Source of the DNA: Stigmatella aurantiaca
Lineage (GTDB): Bacteria > Myxococcota > Myxococcia > Myxococcales > Myxococcaceae
Direction: 5' to 3'
NCBI RefSeq assembly: GCF_900109545.1
Contig: NZ_FOAP01000033.1
Location: forward strand, 31,737-95,736
Length of the DNA stretch: 64,000 nucleotides
The notes under the pieces were generated by a model. It did not search any database, was not told the origin of the DNA, and saw nothing but the letters and a program-made list of their open reading frames with translations. The position numbers and the translations under genes were made by a program. Shown piece by piece: positions 9,521-16,729 of this stretch (positions within the stretch are counted from its first letter, which is position 1; every line of letters begins with the position of its first letter).

Positions 9521-9565
9521 TTGGGGTGCAAGTGGTCGCAGGTTCAAATCCTGTCGCCCCGACCA
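9521..9565 (+). tRNA. 3' fragment of tRNA-Pro(GGG), putative attachment site
   Basis: The fragment is an exact tRNA 3' half: anticodon loop TTGGGGT (9521-9527, anticodon GGG), 3' anticodon stem GCAAG, 5-nt variable loop, T stem-loop GCAGG-TTCAAAT-CCTGT (9538-9554), acceptor strand CGCCCCG (9555-9561), discriminator A and encoded CCA (9563-9565). The bases just upstream (GTTCC) cannot form the anticodon stem, which would need CTTGC. No D arm or CGGGGCG acceptor strand is found in the preceding 200 bases. It is therefore not a functional tRNA but the core of an attachment site left by integration at the anticodon loop. The element lies to the left. Confidence 0.8.
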
Positions 9566-9570
9566 TCGAA

Positions 9571-9619
9571 GGCCCTGGAGTTTCCGGAGAAATCCGGTGA
9601 CTCCAGGGCCTTTGTTTTT
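9571..9619 (+). terminator. rho-independent terminator of the disrupted tRNA-Pro gene
   Basis: An 11-bp perfect stem GGCCCTGGAGT/ACTCCAGGGCC (9571-9581 with 9600-9610) encloses an inner CCGGA-GAAA-TCCGG hairpin. TTTGTTTTT follows at 9611-9619. It starts 6 bp after the tRNA CCA, as expected for the original tRNA terminator, and marks the chromosomal side of the insertion. Confidence 0.85.
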
Positions 9620-9661
9620 CCCGCGTCGCGCAAACCAGCGAATCCCGTAAGCTACGGCGGC

Positions 9662-9690
9662 CGTGAAGAACTCATGTAGAGTCCTTCACG
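9662..9690. promoter_or_regulatory. inverted repeat upstream of the peptide exporter
   Basis: CGTGAAG (9662-9668) and CTTCACG (9684-9690) form a perfect 7-bp inverted repeat with a 15-bp spacer, 46 bp before the exporter start. It could be an operator for a dimeric regulator. The rest of 9620-9736 shows no recognisable promoter boxes. Confidence 0.35.
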
Positions 9691-9736
9691 AGTCCGGCGC
9701 AGGCTCCCGCTTTCGCGGATTGCCGGTCCTGTCGCC

Positions 9737-11395
9737 ATGAAATCGCTCGTCCTCCTGTTCAGGACGTCTCCCACGTCCATCATCTTGGTTACGCTCTGCG
9801 GGCTCCTTTCGGGCGCTAGCAGCGCGGGGCTCATCGCGCTCATCAATCAGGCGCTCGCGTCACAGTTCTCGGTGGGGCCCCGTGTGGCCCTCGGCTTCGC
9901 GGGGCTCGCGGTGCTGACGCTGCTGCTGCGGTTCGGGACCCAGGCGCTGATCAACAGGCTCAATGGGGATGCGCTCTTCGAGATGCGCATGAAACTGTGC
10001 CGGCAGATCGTCGCCACCCCCCTGCGACGCCTGGAGGAGCACGGAATCCCCAGCGTGATGGCGGTGCTCACCGAGGACCTTTTCGTCATTGGCGCCGCGC
10101 TTGGGGTGCTGCCGCGCTTTCTCTCCAACATCGCCATCGCCCTGAGCTGCTTCGTCTATCTCGCGTGGCTGTCGTGGCCGATGCTCCTCGGCCTTTTGGG
10201 CATCATTGCCCTGAGCGCCGTGGGCTTCCGGCTTCTTTCCCGTGGCGCGTCCCTCGACCTCCAGCGCCAGCGGGAACACCAGGGGACCCTCTACCGGCAG
10301 CTTCGCGGCCTCACCGAGGGCATCAAGGAACTCAAGCTCCACCATGACCGGCGCGCGGCCTTCCTCACCGAGGAGGTCGAGTCCACCGCGTGGCGCGTGC
10401 GCACCCTCCAGATCCGCATCGGTGACGTCTTCGCGGTGACCGGCAGCCTGGGCATGCTCCTGTCGTTCGCGTTCCTGGGCACGCTCATCTTCGTGCTGCC
10501 CGGGCTCGGCTGGGTGGAGACCCCAGCGCTCGTGGGGTACTGCATCGCCGCGCTCTACCTCCAGCAGCCCCTCCAGGCCGTCATGGAGGCGCTGCCCATC
10601 CTGAGCCGCGGTGACATTTCGTTGATGAAGATCCAGGAACTGGGCCTCACCCTAAGCTCCTCCATCACCGCCGCGAAGGAGAACCCAGAAGCCCGCCCCC
10701 TCATTCGTGACTCGTTCCAGACCGTCGAACTCGCCGGCGTCACCCACACCTATTACCGGGAACAGTCCGACGGGCACTTCATCGTGGGGCCCATCCACCT
10801 GCGGCTGCACCCCGGCGAGCTGGTTTTCCTCGTGGGCGGCAACGGCAGTGGGAAGACCACGCTGGCCAAGCTGCTCACGGGGCTCTACCAGCCAGAGGAA
10901 GGGCAGATCCTCATGGACGGACAGCCCGTCACCGCGGCGACACAGGAGTCCTACCGGCAGCTCTTCTCCGCTGTCTTCGCGGACTTCTACCTCTTCGAGC
11001 GCTTGCTGGGACTCGTTGGGGAGCAGACCACCTCTCAGGTGCAGAGCTACCTGTCGCTGCTCCAGCTCTCACGGAAGGTCCGCATGGAGTCCGGTGTGCT
11101 CTCCACCACCGAGCTGTCCCAGGGCCAACGCAAGCGCCTGGCGCTCCTCACAGCCTACCTGGAGGACCGCCCCATCTACCTCTTCGACGAGTGGGCGGCG
11201 GATCAGGACCCGGCGTTCAAGGACGTTTTCTATACGAAGCTCCTTCCCGAGCTGAAGCGCAAGGGCAAGGCGGTCATCGTCATCTCCCACGACGACAAGT
11301 ACTTCCATGTTGCCGACCGCATCCTCCGCCTTGATGCCGGGCAGCTCGTGCCTTCCGCCGAGCTACCCTTGGCCGTGAAGGAGCGTGCCTCCTGA
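9737..11395 (+). CDS. cyclic-peptide export ABC transporter (SyrD/PvdE type)
   Basis: This 552-aa half-transporter has an N-terminal six-helix membrane domain (residues about 15-290) fused to an ATPase. Walker A is GGNGSGKTTLAK (about 370), the signature is LSQGQRKRLALL (about 458), Walker B is PIYLFDEWAADQDP (about 482), and the switch histidine lies in VISHDD (about 516). The ELSQGQRKRLAL signature and DEWAADQDP Walker B are typical of the family exporting cyclic or lipo-peptides and siderophores (SyrD, PvdE, TIGR01194-like). It likely moves the NRPS product or its precursor across the inner membrane. It is the first gene of the cluster after the tRNA fragment. Its last 33 bp overlap the end of the convergent glycosyltransferase gene. 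Confidence 0.88.
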   Translation: MKSLVLLFRTSPTSIILVTLCGLLSGASSAGLIALINQALASQFSVGPRVALGFAGLAVLTLLLRFGTQALINRLNGDALFEMRMKLCRQIVATPLRRLEEHGIPSVMAVLTEDLFVIGAALGVLPRFLSNIAIALSCFVYLAWLSWPMLLGLLGIIALSAVGFRLLSRGASLDLQRQREHQGTLYRQLRGLTEGIKELKLHHDRRAAFLTEEVESTAWRVRTLQIRIGDVFAVTGSLGMLLSFAFLGTLIFVLPGLGWVETPALVGYCIAALYLQQPLQAVMEALPILSRGDISLMKIQELGLTLSSSITAAKENPEARPLIRDSFQTVELAGVTHTYYREQSDGHFIVGPIHLRLHPGELVFLVGGNGSGKTTLAKLLTGLYQPEEGQILMDGQPVTAATQESYRQLFSAVFADFYLFERLLGLVGEQTTSQVQSYLSLLQLSRKVRMESGVLSTTELSQGQRKRLALLTAYLEDRPIYLFDEWAADQDPAFKDVFYTKLLPELKRKGKAVIVISHDDKYFHVADRILRLDAGQLVPSAELPLAVKERAS

Positions 11396-12736
11396 CCCGG
11401 AGGGCGCTGCCAGCAGGGGCGGCCGCGCGCGCTGAAGCAGTTGCTCGATGGTCTGGGCGCCACGGCTCGAAGCGTCGGCCTCCACGAAGGCTCGCTGCAT
11501 GGCCTGGACGCGAGTCCGGAAGGTGGAGGTTCCGAGCACCTGATCCATTTGCGCGCCCAGGTGCTCTGCGGAGGTCTGGCGGATGTTTCCCCGGAGCCCG
11601 AGTCCGTGGTGGACGACCCGGGCGGCGTTGCCCGGCTGGTCGAACTTGAGTGGGTACACCACCATGGGGACGCCCAGGCAGATACACTCCTTGACGCTGT
11701 TGAGGCCGCCATGGGTGATCATCAGCGAGGCCTGCTTCAGCGCCGTGAGCTGCGGAACCCAGTCCATCACCCGGACGTTGGAGGGCAACGGCCCGAGGGA
11801 GTCCTTTCCCACCTGCTTTCCCACGGCCATGAGCAGCCGGTACTGAGGCCGGCTCGCGACGGCCGCGATGACGGACTGGAAGAATTCACGGTGCCCTCGC
11901 AGCCGGTCGCCGTGGCTCCCCATGGAGCACAGGATGAGCGGCCCGTCGCCCGGGGGCAGCTCCAGGGGAAGCGGGGGTTCCGCCCGGCCCAGGTCCACGC
12001 AGGGCCCCAGGTAGTGGACGTCGCTGGACTCGCGGAGGAAGTCGAACTGGGGCGCGCTCATCACCAGCGTGGGGACTTGGAAGTGCGGTCCGAGCTGGAG
12101 ATGCGTGTGAAAGCTGGCCCGGGCGGCACCGGGGTGGCTCTGGTAGTAAGCCGGCAGGCGCTCTCGCACCTTCTTCTCGAACGGCAGGAACGTGCGGAGG
12201 TGTTGCCATCGCCAGGCGAGGCGGATGCGGAGCTTCGACCCCAGGCTGCCGGTGGGCACGTGGTGCGAGTTCAACGGCGGAACAGCCAGGTCCCGGTGCA
12301 GCGCGAGGTTGGTGCACAGCTGGAACGCGGGCACGCCCACCTTGTGGGCCGTCAGCACCGGCAGGGGGAAGGTCGCATCCACCAGGAGCAGGTCGGCGCC
12401 ACTCTCCTTCAAGCGGGACTCCAACGCCGTGCCGAAGAGGGCCTCGTCAATGCGGAGCCCATGCCGGTGGAGGACCTCCTGGATGATGTCCTTGCGTGCC
12501 TGCGGAGAGAGGCCTGGCGTGGCCATCTTCGCGTCCAGCTCCGCCTGCCGCCCCCGGGGCATCGCCTCCTCGTAGATGGGGGTGAAGGGCCACGGGTGTC
12601 CGCTCAGGAAGGGCTGCCCGTCCAGGGGCGCCATGTAGCGAATCTCGTGTCCTCGGGAGGCCAGCTGCCTGGCAAGGCCCAAGGTCGCGTGGATGTGCCC
12701 GGCCTCCGGCAGCGGAAGAAAGACGATTCGCGCCAT
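11363..12736 (-). CDS. MGT-family (GT1) glycosyltransferase 1
   Basis: This 457-aa GT-B fold enzyme belongs to the macrolide/UDP-glycosyltransferase type. It begins MARIVFLPLPEAGHIHATL, the usual first beta-strand and glycine loop. Near residue 345 it carries THGGLNSVKECICLGVP, the nucleotide-sugar binding signature of the family. I chose ATG 12736 because the family's N-terminus starts there; the frame extends 33 codons upstream with no homology. It is clearly paralogous to the second MGT gene at 15370-16677. Such enzymes glycosylate small lipophilic acceptors in the cytosol, either as tailoring or to inactivate the producer's own toxin. Its 3' end overlaps the exporter gene tail to tail, and it is divergent from the GT2 gene with 58 bp between starts. 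Confidence 0.85.
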   Translation of the reverse strand: MARIVFLPLPEAGHIHATLGLARQLASRGHEIRYMAPLDGQPFLSGHPWPFTPIYEEAMPRGRQAELDAKMATPGLSPQARKDIIQEVLHRHGLRIDEALFGTALESRLKESGADLLLVDATFPLPVLTAHKVGVPAFQLCTNLALHRDLAVPPLNSHHVPTGSLGSKLRIRLAWRWQHLRTFLPFEKKVRERLPAYYQSHPGAARASFHTHLQLGPHFQVPTLVMSAPQFDFLRESSDVHYLGPCVDLGRAEPPLPLELPPGDGPLILCSMGSHGDRLRGHREFFQSVIAAVASRPQYRLLMAVGKQVGKDSLGPLPSNVRVMDWVPQLTALKQASLMITHGGLNSVKECICLGVPMVVYPLKFDQPGNAARVVHHGLGLRGNIRQTSAEHLGAQMDQVLGTSTFRTRVQAMQRAFVEADASSRGAQTIEQLLQRARPPLLAAPSGSGGTLLHGQG

Positions 12737-12794
12737 GACCCGGAACCGTAACAGGCGGGTAGAGTCGGACAAACGGAAGATTGAGAGCCTCGAC

Positions 12795-13751
12795 ATGCGC
12801 CAGCCGACCGTGTCCGTCATCATGCCCGCGTACAACGTGGAGGCCTACCTGGCCGCCGCCATCGACTCGGTGCTCGCGCAGACCCATCGGGACGCTGAGA
12901 TCCTCGTGGTCGATGACTGCTCGACGGACAGGACCGTGGAGGTCGCGGAGCGGTACCAGGACGAGCGCGTTAGCGTCCTCCGGAACGCGAGGAACGAGGG
13001 GCCCTCCCAAAGCCGGAACGTGGCCATCGACCATGCGCGAGGCGAGTGGATCGCCATCCTGGACTCGGATGACTGGTGGAAGGAGCAGCGTCTGGAGCGC
13101 CTGCTGGCGCTCGCGAACGCTTATCGCGCGGACGTCGTCTGCGACGATCTGCTGCTCGTCCCGGAAGGGGAGCTGCACCCAGTGGTGACGTTCTTCCAGA
13201 CGCAGGCCCGGCGCCTGGGCGTCTTCGACAAGCCGTTCGAGGTGGATGCCCGGAAGATGGCGGAGGACGATTACGGTTTGCTGAAGCCCCTGTTCCGCAA
13301 GGCTTTTCTGGATGCCCACGGGCTTCGCTACAAGCCGTCCCTTCGCGCCGGTGAGGACTTCGAGTTCCTCCTCCGGTGCCTTCTTCACTCCGCCCGGATG
13401 GTCGTCTCGCACGAGGCGATGTACTGCTACCGGAGCCGCGCGGAGTCGTTGACCGCGGATCCGGTGCGGTGCCTGGCGAATATCCTCGCCATGACGGATG
13501 AGCTGCTCGGGACCGTGGACCCGGGCACGCATGGCGACGTCGTCGCGGCGCTCAGCTCCTACCGTGGCCGGAAGCACCAGGAGTTGGAGGACGCGCGATT
13601 CCGCGCCCCCCTCCAGAAGGGACGTTGGGGCGAGTGTATTGCCCTGGCGCTGAGGAATCCCACCAAGCTTCCGCGCTACGTCCCCATGGCGGGACGGCAG
13701 CTCCTCATGCTGGCCGCGTCGAAAGCGCGCCGGGGGAGCGCCTCCCGCTGA
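12795..13751 (+). CDS. GT2-family glycosyltransferase
   Basis: This 318-aa enzyme starts MRQPTVSVIMPAYNVEAYL and contains EILVVDDCSTDRT and ILDSDDWW, the nucleotide-sugar and DxD metal-binding motifs of GT-A family 2 enzymes. No membrane segment is obvious, so it should act in the cytosol. I use ATG 12795 since the conserved start lies there and GAGAG occurs 7-11 bases upstream; the longer frame from 12693 is non-conserved. The family transfers sugars to many acceptors, including lipids, polysaccharides and natural products. Its position between two MGT genes suggests it adds or extends sugars on the lipopeptide, but a separate cell-envelope role cannot be excluded. Confidence 0.8.
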   Translation: MRQPTVSVIMPAYNVEAYLAAAIDSVLAQTHRDAEILVVDDCSTDRTVEVAERYQDERVSVLRNARNEGPSQSRNVAIDHARGEWIAILDSDDWWKEQRLERLLALANAYRADVVCDDLLLVPEGELHPVVTFFQTQARRLGVFDKPFEVDARKMAEDDYGLLKPLFRKAFLDAHGLRYKPSLRAGEDFEFLLRCLLHSARMVVSHEAMYCYRSRAESLTADPVRCLANILAMTDELLGTVDPGTHGDVVAALSSYRGRKHQELEDARFRAPLQKGRWGECIALALRNPTKLPRYVPMAGRQLLMLAASKARRGSASR

Positions 13752-13863
13752 CGGATGGAGCACCCGGTCGATCGTTGGGAACCCGGCCGTTGGTTTCTCG
13801 CGGCCTTTTCGGGTGACTCCGGTACGATGGCCGGAAACCCTTCGCAGCGCCTGGGTGAAGATC

Positions 13864-15348
13864 ATGAGCTGGGTCAAGTCCGGATACGATGTGATCATCA
13901 TCGGCAGCGGTCCGGGCGGGAGCACGCTGGCCCAGGGGCTGGCGCGCCGCGATTGCAACGTCCTGGTCGTCGAACAGGGCGACTTCCTGCGGCCGGAGAC
14001 GGTTCCGGGCTCTCAGCAAACGACGTTCATCCGGGACGTCCAGCGGCGTGGCATCCGCTCCACTGTGGGCGGCGAGTCGAAGTTCTACGGCGCGGCCCTC
14101 TACCGTCTGCGTGAGAGCGACTTCTGCGTCCGGAGCACGGATCACGGGGAGTCGCCGGCGTGGCCTCTGACCTACGCCGACCTCGAGCCGTTCTATGACG
14201 AGGGCGAGCGGCTTTATTCGGTCCATGGTTCTCCCGAGGGTGACCCCAGCGAGCCGCCGCGTTCCCGGCCCTTTCCTCACGGCCCCATCGAGCATGAGCC
14301 CTTGATCTCGGAGGTGGTGGAGCGGCTCAAGGCCTGCGGTGTTCCGGTTGGCTACATCCCCAAGGGTATCGACGTAGGCCCCAACGGCCGCTGCGTCATG
14401 TGCTCGACGTGTGATGGCTACTACTGCCATCGCGACGCGAAGATGGACGCGGAGGTCGCGGCGCTCAGGCCCGCGCTCAAGACAGGCCGGGTGGAGCTCT
14501 CCACCGGCACGGACTGTCTCAAGGTTCTCACCACGCCCGATGGCCGCCGCGCCACCGGGGTGCTCCTCCGCCGTGGCAGCGAGGAGGCCGTCGTGCACGC
14601 GGACGTCGTCGTCGTGAGCGCCGGCATCCGGGAGTCACCGGTGCTCCTCTGGCGCTCGCGGAGCGACGCGCATCCGAACGGCATTGGGAACGCGGGGGGC
14701 GCGCTGGGCCGGTACCTCGCCGGTCACACGTGCGGTTTCATCTTTCCCTTCATGGGGCTGCGTCCCATCCCCGCGCTCCACCAGAAGACCTTCGCCATCA
14801 ACGCCTTCTACGAAGCGCCTGCGGACTGGCCCCATCGGCTGGGCGTCATCCAGGCGACGGGGCAGATCCCCATTTGGAAGCAGGTGCATCCGCTCCTCTC
14901 TCCGTTCGTCGGCTTCGTCGCCCGCCGCAGCTTGGTGTGCGTGCTCATGACGGAGGTGGTGGGCACCGCCGAGTCGGGCTTCACCTTCAGCGGCGAGGGC
15001 ATCTCTCAAGTCCGCAATCCCGAGCCCTGCCGCGAGACGTACCGGAAGTTGCGGCAGACGGCCGTCTCTCTCTTCCACAAGGCGGGCTTCCGGTGGGTCC
15101 ATGCCTCGGAGCATTTCGATGCGCCCTGGCACACGGTGGGGACAGCCCGCATCGGGACGAACCCCGCCACCTCGGTCCTGGACGCCGAATGCCGGGTCCA
15201 TGGGCTCGACAACTTGTACGTGGTCGACGCGTCCAGCCTGCCCACCGCGGGGGCCGTCAACACCACGCTCACCATCGTGGCGATGGCACTCCGGGCCGCG
15301 CAGACCATCGCGAGCGGCAAGCGCGCGCCTCGGGCGGGCGTGGCATGA
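13864..15348 (+). CDS. GMC-family FAD-dependent oxidoreductase
   Basis: This 494-aa flavoprotein begins with the Rossmann motif DVIIIGSGPGGSTLAQGLA. It ends with the GMC C-terminal signature LYVVDASSLPTAGAVNTT followed by LTIVAMALRAAQTIA. A catalytic His is plausible in APWHTVGTARIGTNP. The cysteine-rich CVMCSTCDGYYC (about residue 180) resembles bacterial GMC members that lack secretion signals. GMC enzymes oxidise alcohols, including sugar hydroxyls, and transfer electrons to oxygen or quinones. Lying among three glycosyltransferase genes, it may oxidise a sugar or hydroxyl of the product; this is inference. I chose ATG 13864 just before the Rossmann fold; GTG 13813 is an alternative. It ends 21 bp from the convergent second MGT gene. 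Confidence 0.82.
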   Translation: MSWVKSGYDVIIIGSGPGGSTLAQGLARRDCNVLVVEQGDFLRPETVPGSQQTTFIRDVQRRGIRSTVGGESKFYGAALYRLRESDFCVRSTDHGESPAWPLTYADLEPFYDEGERLYSVHGSPEGDPSEPPRSRPFPHGPIEHEPLISEVVERLKACGVPVGYIPKGIDVGPNGRCVMCSTCDGYYCHRDAKMDAEVAALRPALKTGRVELSTGTDCLKVLTTPDGRRATGVLLRRGSEEAVVHADVVVVSAGIRESPVLLWRSRSDAHPNGIGNAGGALGRYLAGHTCGFIFPFMGLRPIPALHQKTFAINAFYEAPADWPHRLGVIQATGQIPIWKQVHPLLSPFVGFVARRSLVCVLMTEVVGTAESGFTFSGEGISQVRNPEPCRETYRKLRQTAVSLFHKAGFRWVHASEHFDAPWHTVGTARIGTNPATSVLDAECRVHGLDNLYVVDASSLPTAGAVNTTLTIVAMALRAAQTIASGKRAPRAGVA

Positions 15349-15369
15349 CCCTCGCCGGTCCCTGCGGTT

Positions 15370-16677
15370 TCAGTCCACCTTCGCGGCCGTGACGTGGGGG
15401 GTGGGCAGGAATCGCTCGATGGTGGCCACGGCCGCCTCCGGGGATTCCGCCTCGCGGAAGGCGCGGCCCATCCGCGCCAGCGCCTGGGCGTGGGAGGCGC
15501 TTCCCACCACGGTGTCCAGCAGCGAGAGCAGGGTGCCGGGCGTCAGCTGCTTCACATCCCCCTGAACGCCGAGCCCGTGGTGCACGACGAGCGAGGTCAC
15601 ATCAGGCTGATCGTCCTTCATGGGCAGTGCCACCATGGGCACGCCGAAGGAGATGCACTCCTTGACGCTGTTGAAGCCGCCGTGGGTCACCATGGCCGCG
15701 GCCTTGCGCAGCAACTGGAGCTGGGGCGCGTGCTTCACGGCCACGACACCGGCCGGTCCTCCGTCGAACTCCACTGGGTCGAGCAAGGCCCCTACGGCGA
15801 GGACGAACCGCCACCCGGGCCGCTGCGCTGCCGCCGCGCTCGCCACCTTGAGCGTCTTGCGCGCCAGCTCCGCCGAGGCCAGGGTTCCCAGCGAGAAGAA
15901 GATGAGCGGACGGCTGTCCTGGAGCCGCTCCCAGGGGAACGCCGGCTCCTGGCGCTCCAGGTCGATGGAGGGGCCCAGGTGATGCACTCGCTCGCGCGCC
16001 TCGGGTGTCTCCGGGGCCGCGAACTCCCGGGGGAAGAGCACCAGGTCTTGCAGCCGGGGGAGCTGGAACGGCGGGAAGCGGACTGGCTCCATCTGGCACC
16101 CATGCTTGAGCGCCAGCTTCTGGTAGTACTCCTGGAAGCGCGGCATCAAGCCCACGCGCGCGAGCACGGCCTCGAGCCAGCGCAACAGCGTCATCCGCGC
16201 GGAGGCTGGCGGCTTCCTGTTGCCCGCCAGCAGCAGGTGCACCAGGTGCGGGGGCAGGGTGGTGTTCAGGCGCACCGCCGGAATCCCATGGCCGTGACAC
16301 ACGATGGGCAGGTCGATCACCCGATCATCACAGAGGACGAGGCTGGGACGGAGTGACTTGAGCATCCGGTCGTATTCCCCATCCAGCGCGGCCTGGAGAA
16401 GGGCGTTGCGGCGCTGGACGTGGTCTCTCGCCAGGCGGCGCAAGTCCCGGCCGCGCAGTCTCGACGCCTTCTCGGACATCTCCGCCAGCAGTCCTTTGGG
16501 AAAGATGGCGCTGAAGACGGGGATGAACTCGAAGCCCTCCGCTTGGAGCGTGTCCTCCACGTCCGGCAGCGAGCAGTAGACGACCCGGTGACCGCGCGCG
16601 CGGAGCGTCTTCGCCAGCTTCAGCGTGGGATTGACGTGCCCGGCGAGCGGAAGCGGGGCGAAGAGGAGGGTGGCCAT
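15370..16677 (-). CDS. MGT-family (GT1) glycosyltransferase 2
   Basis: This 435-aa paralogue of the first MGT gene begins MATLLFAPLPLAGHVNPTL and carries THGGFNSVKECISFGVP near residue 325. The family's DQPD/DQPG motif follows and is a proposed sugar-donor contact. The true start is ATG 16677; the open frame continues upstream across the promoter of the NRPS operon. It is transcribed divergently from the first NRPS gene with only 52 bp between starts, so the two may share control. The role is probably sugar transfer to the lipopeptide or a protective glycosylation. Two related copies in one cluster suggest two different acceptor sites or a division between tailoring and resistance. Confidence 0.85.
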   Translation of the reverse strand: MATLLFAPLPLAGHVNPTLKLAKTLRARGHRVVYCSLPDVEDTLQAEGFEFIPVFSAIFPKGLLAEMSEKASRLRGRDLRRLARDHVQRRNALLQAALDGEYDRMLKSLRPSLVLCDDRVIDLPIVCHGHGIPAVRLNTTLPPHLVHLLLAGNRKPPASARMTLLRWLEAVLARVGLMPRFQEYYQKLALKHGCQMEPVRFPPFQLPRLQDLVLFPREFAAPETPEARERVHHLGPSIDLERQEPAFPWERLQDSRPLIFFSLGTLASAELARKTLKVASAAAAQRPGWRFVLAVGALLDPVEFDGGPAGVVAVKHAPQLQLLRKAAAMVTHGGFNSVKECISFGVPMVALPMKDDQPDVTSLVVHHGLGVQGDVKQLTPGTLLSLLDTVVGSASHAQALARMGRAFREAESPEAAVATIERFLPTPHVTAAKVD

Positions 16678-16729
16678 GCAAGTGAAGGGTCTATCAAAAT
16701 TGATGAATTCCGGATATTTCAAGACGTGA
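16678..16729. promoter_or_regulatory. divergent promoter region of the main NRPS operon
   Basis: This 52-bp AT-rich gap separates the divergent MGT and NRPS start codons in an otherwise about 70% GC region. It holds the inverted repeat ATCAA-AA-TTGAT (16693-16704), a possible operator. No convincing -35/-10 pair is seen, and the NRPS ATG at 16730 lacks a good Shine-Dalgarno. Confidence 0.4.

Larger units (their letters stand above)
1..9565. mobile_element. right end of a putative defence island inserted in a tRNA-Pro gene
   Basis: The stretch carries BREX genes (BrxD-like, BrxHI), a two-helicase gene pair with a small HTH protein, and stops at a 3' tRNA-Pro fragment at 9521-9565. Integration at a tRNA 3' half normally rebuilds an intact tRNA at the far end and leaves a fragment at the near end. 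The intact copy and integrase should therefore lie left of base 1. The content (restriction-like and helicase genes) agrees with a defence island, and the biosynthetic cluster starts directly after the fragment. No integrase or left attachment site is visible, so the element's extent and mobility are inferred. Confidence 0.55.

Noticed and set aside
9190..9531. Long version of the HTH gene starting at ATG 9531
   Set aside because: It would begin inside the tRNA-Pro fragment and add about 53 residues unlike any HTH protein; a shorter start is preferred.
9400..9565. An intact tRNA-Pro, or a tRNA interrupted by a self-splicing intron
   Set aside because: No CGGGGCG acceptor strand, D arm or 5' anticodon stem is found upstream and the space is occupied by the HTH frame; a truncated copy explains it better.
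12447..13958. A 503-codon - strand open frame over the GT2 gene
   Set aside because: It overlaps the whole of a well-supported GT2 gene and parts of two others, and its translation has no family features.
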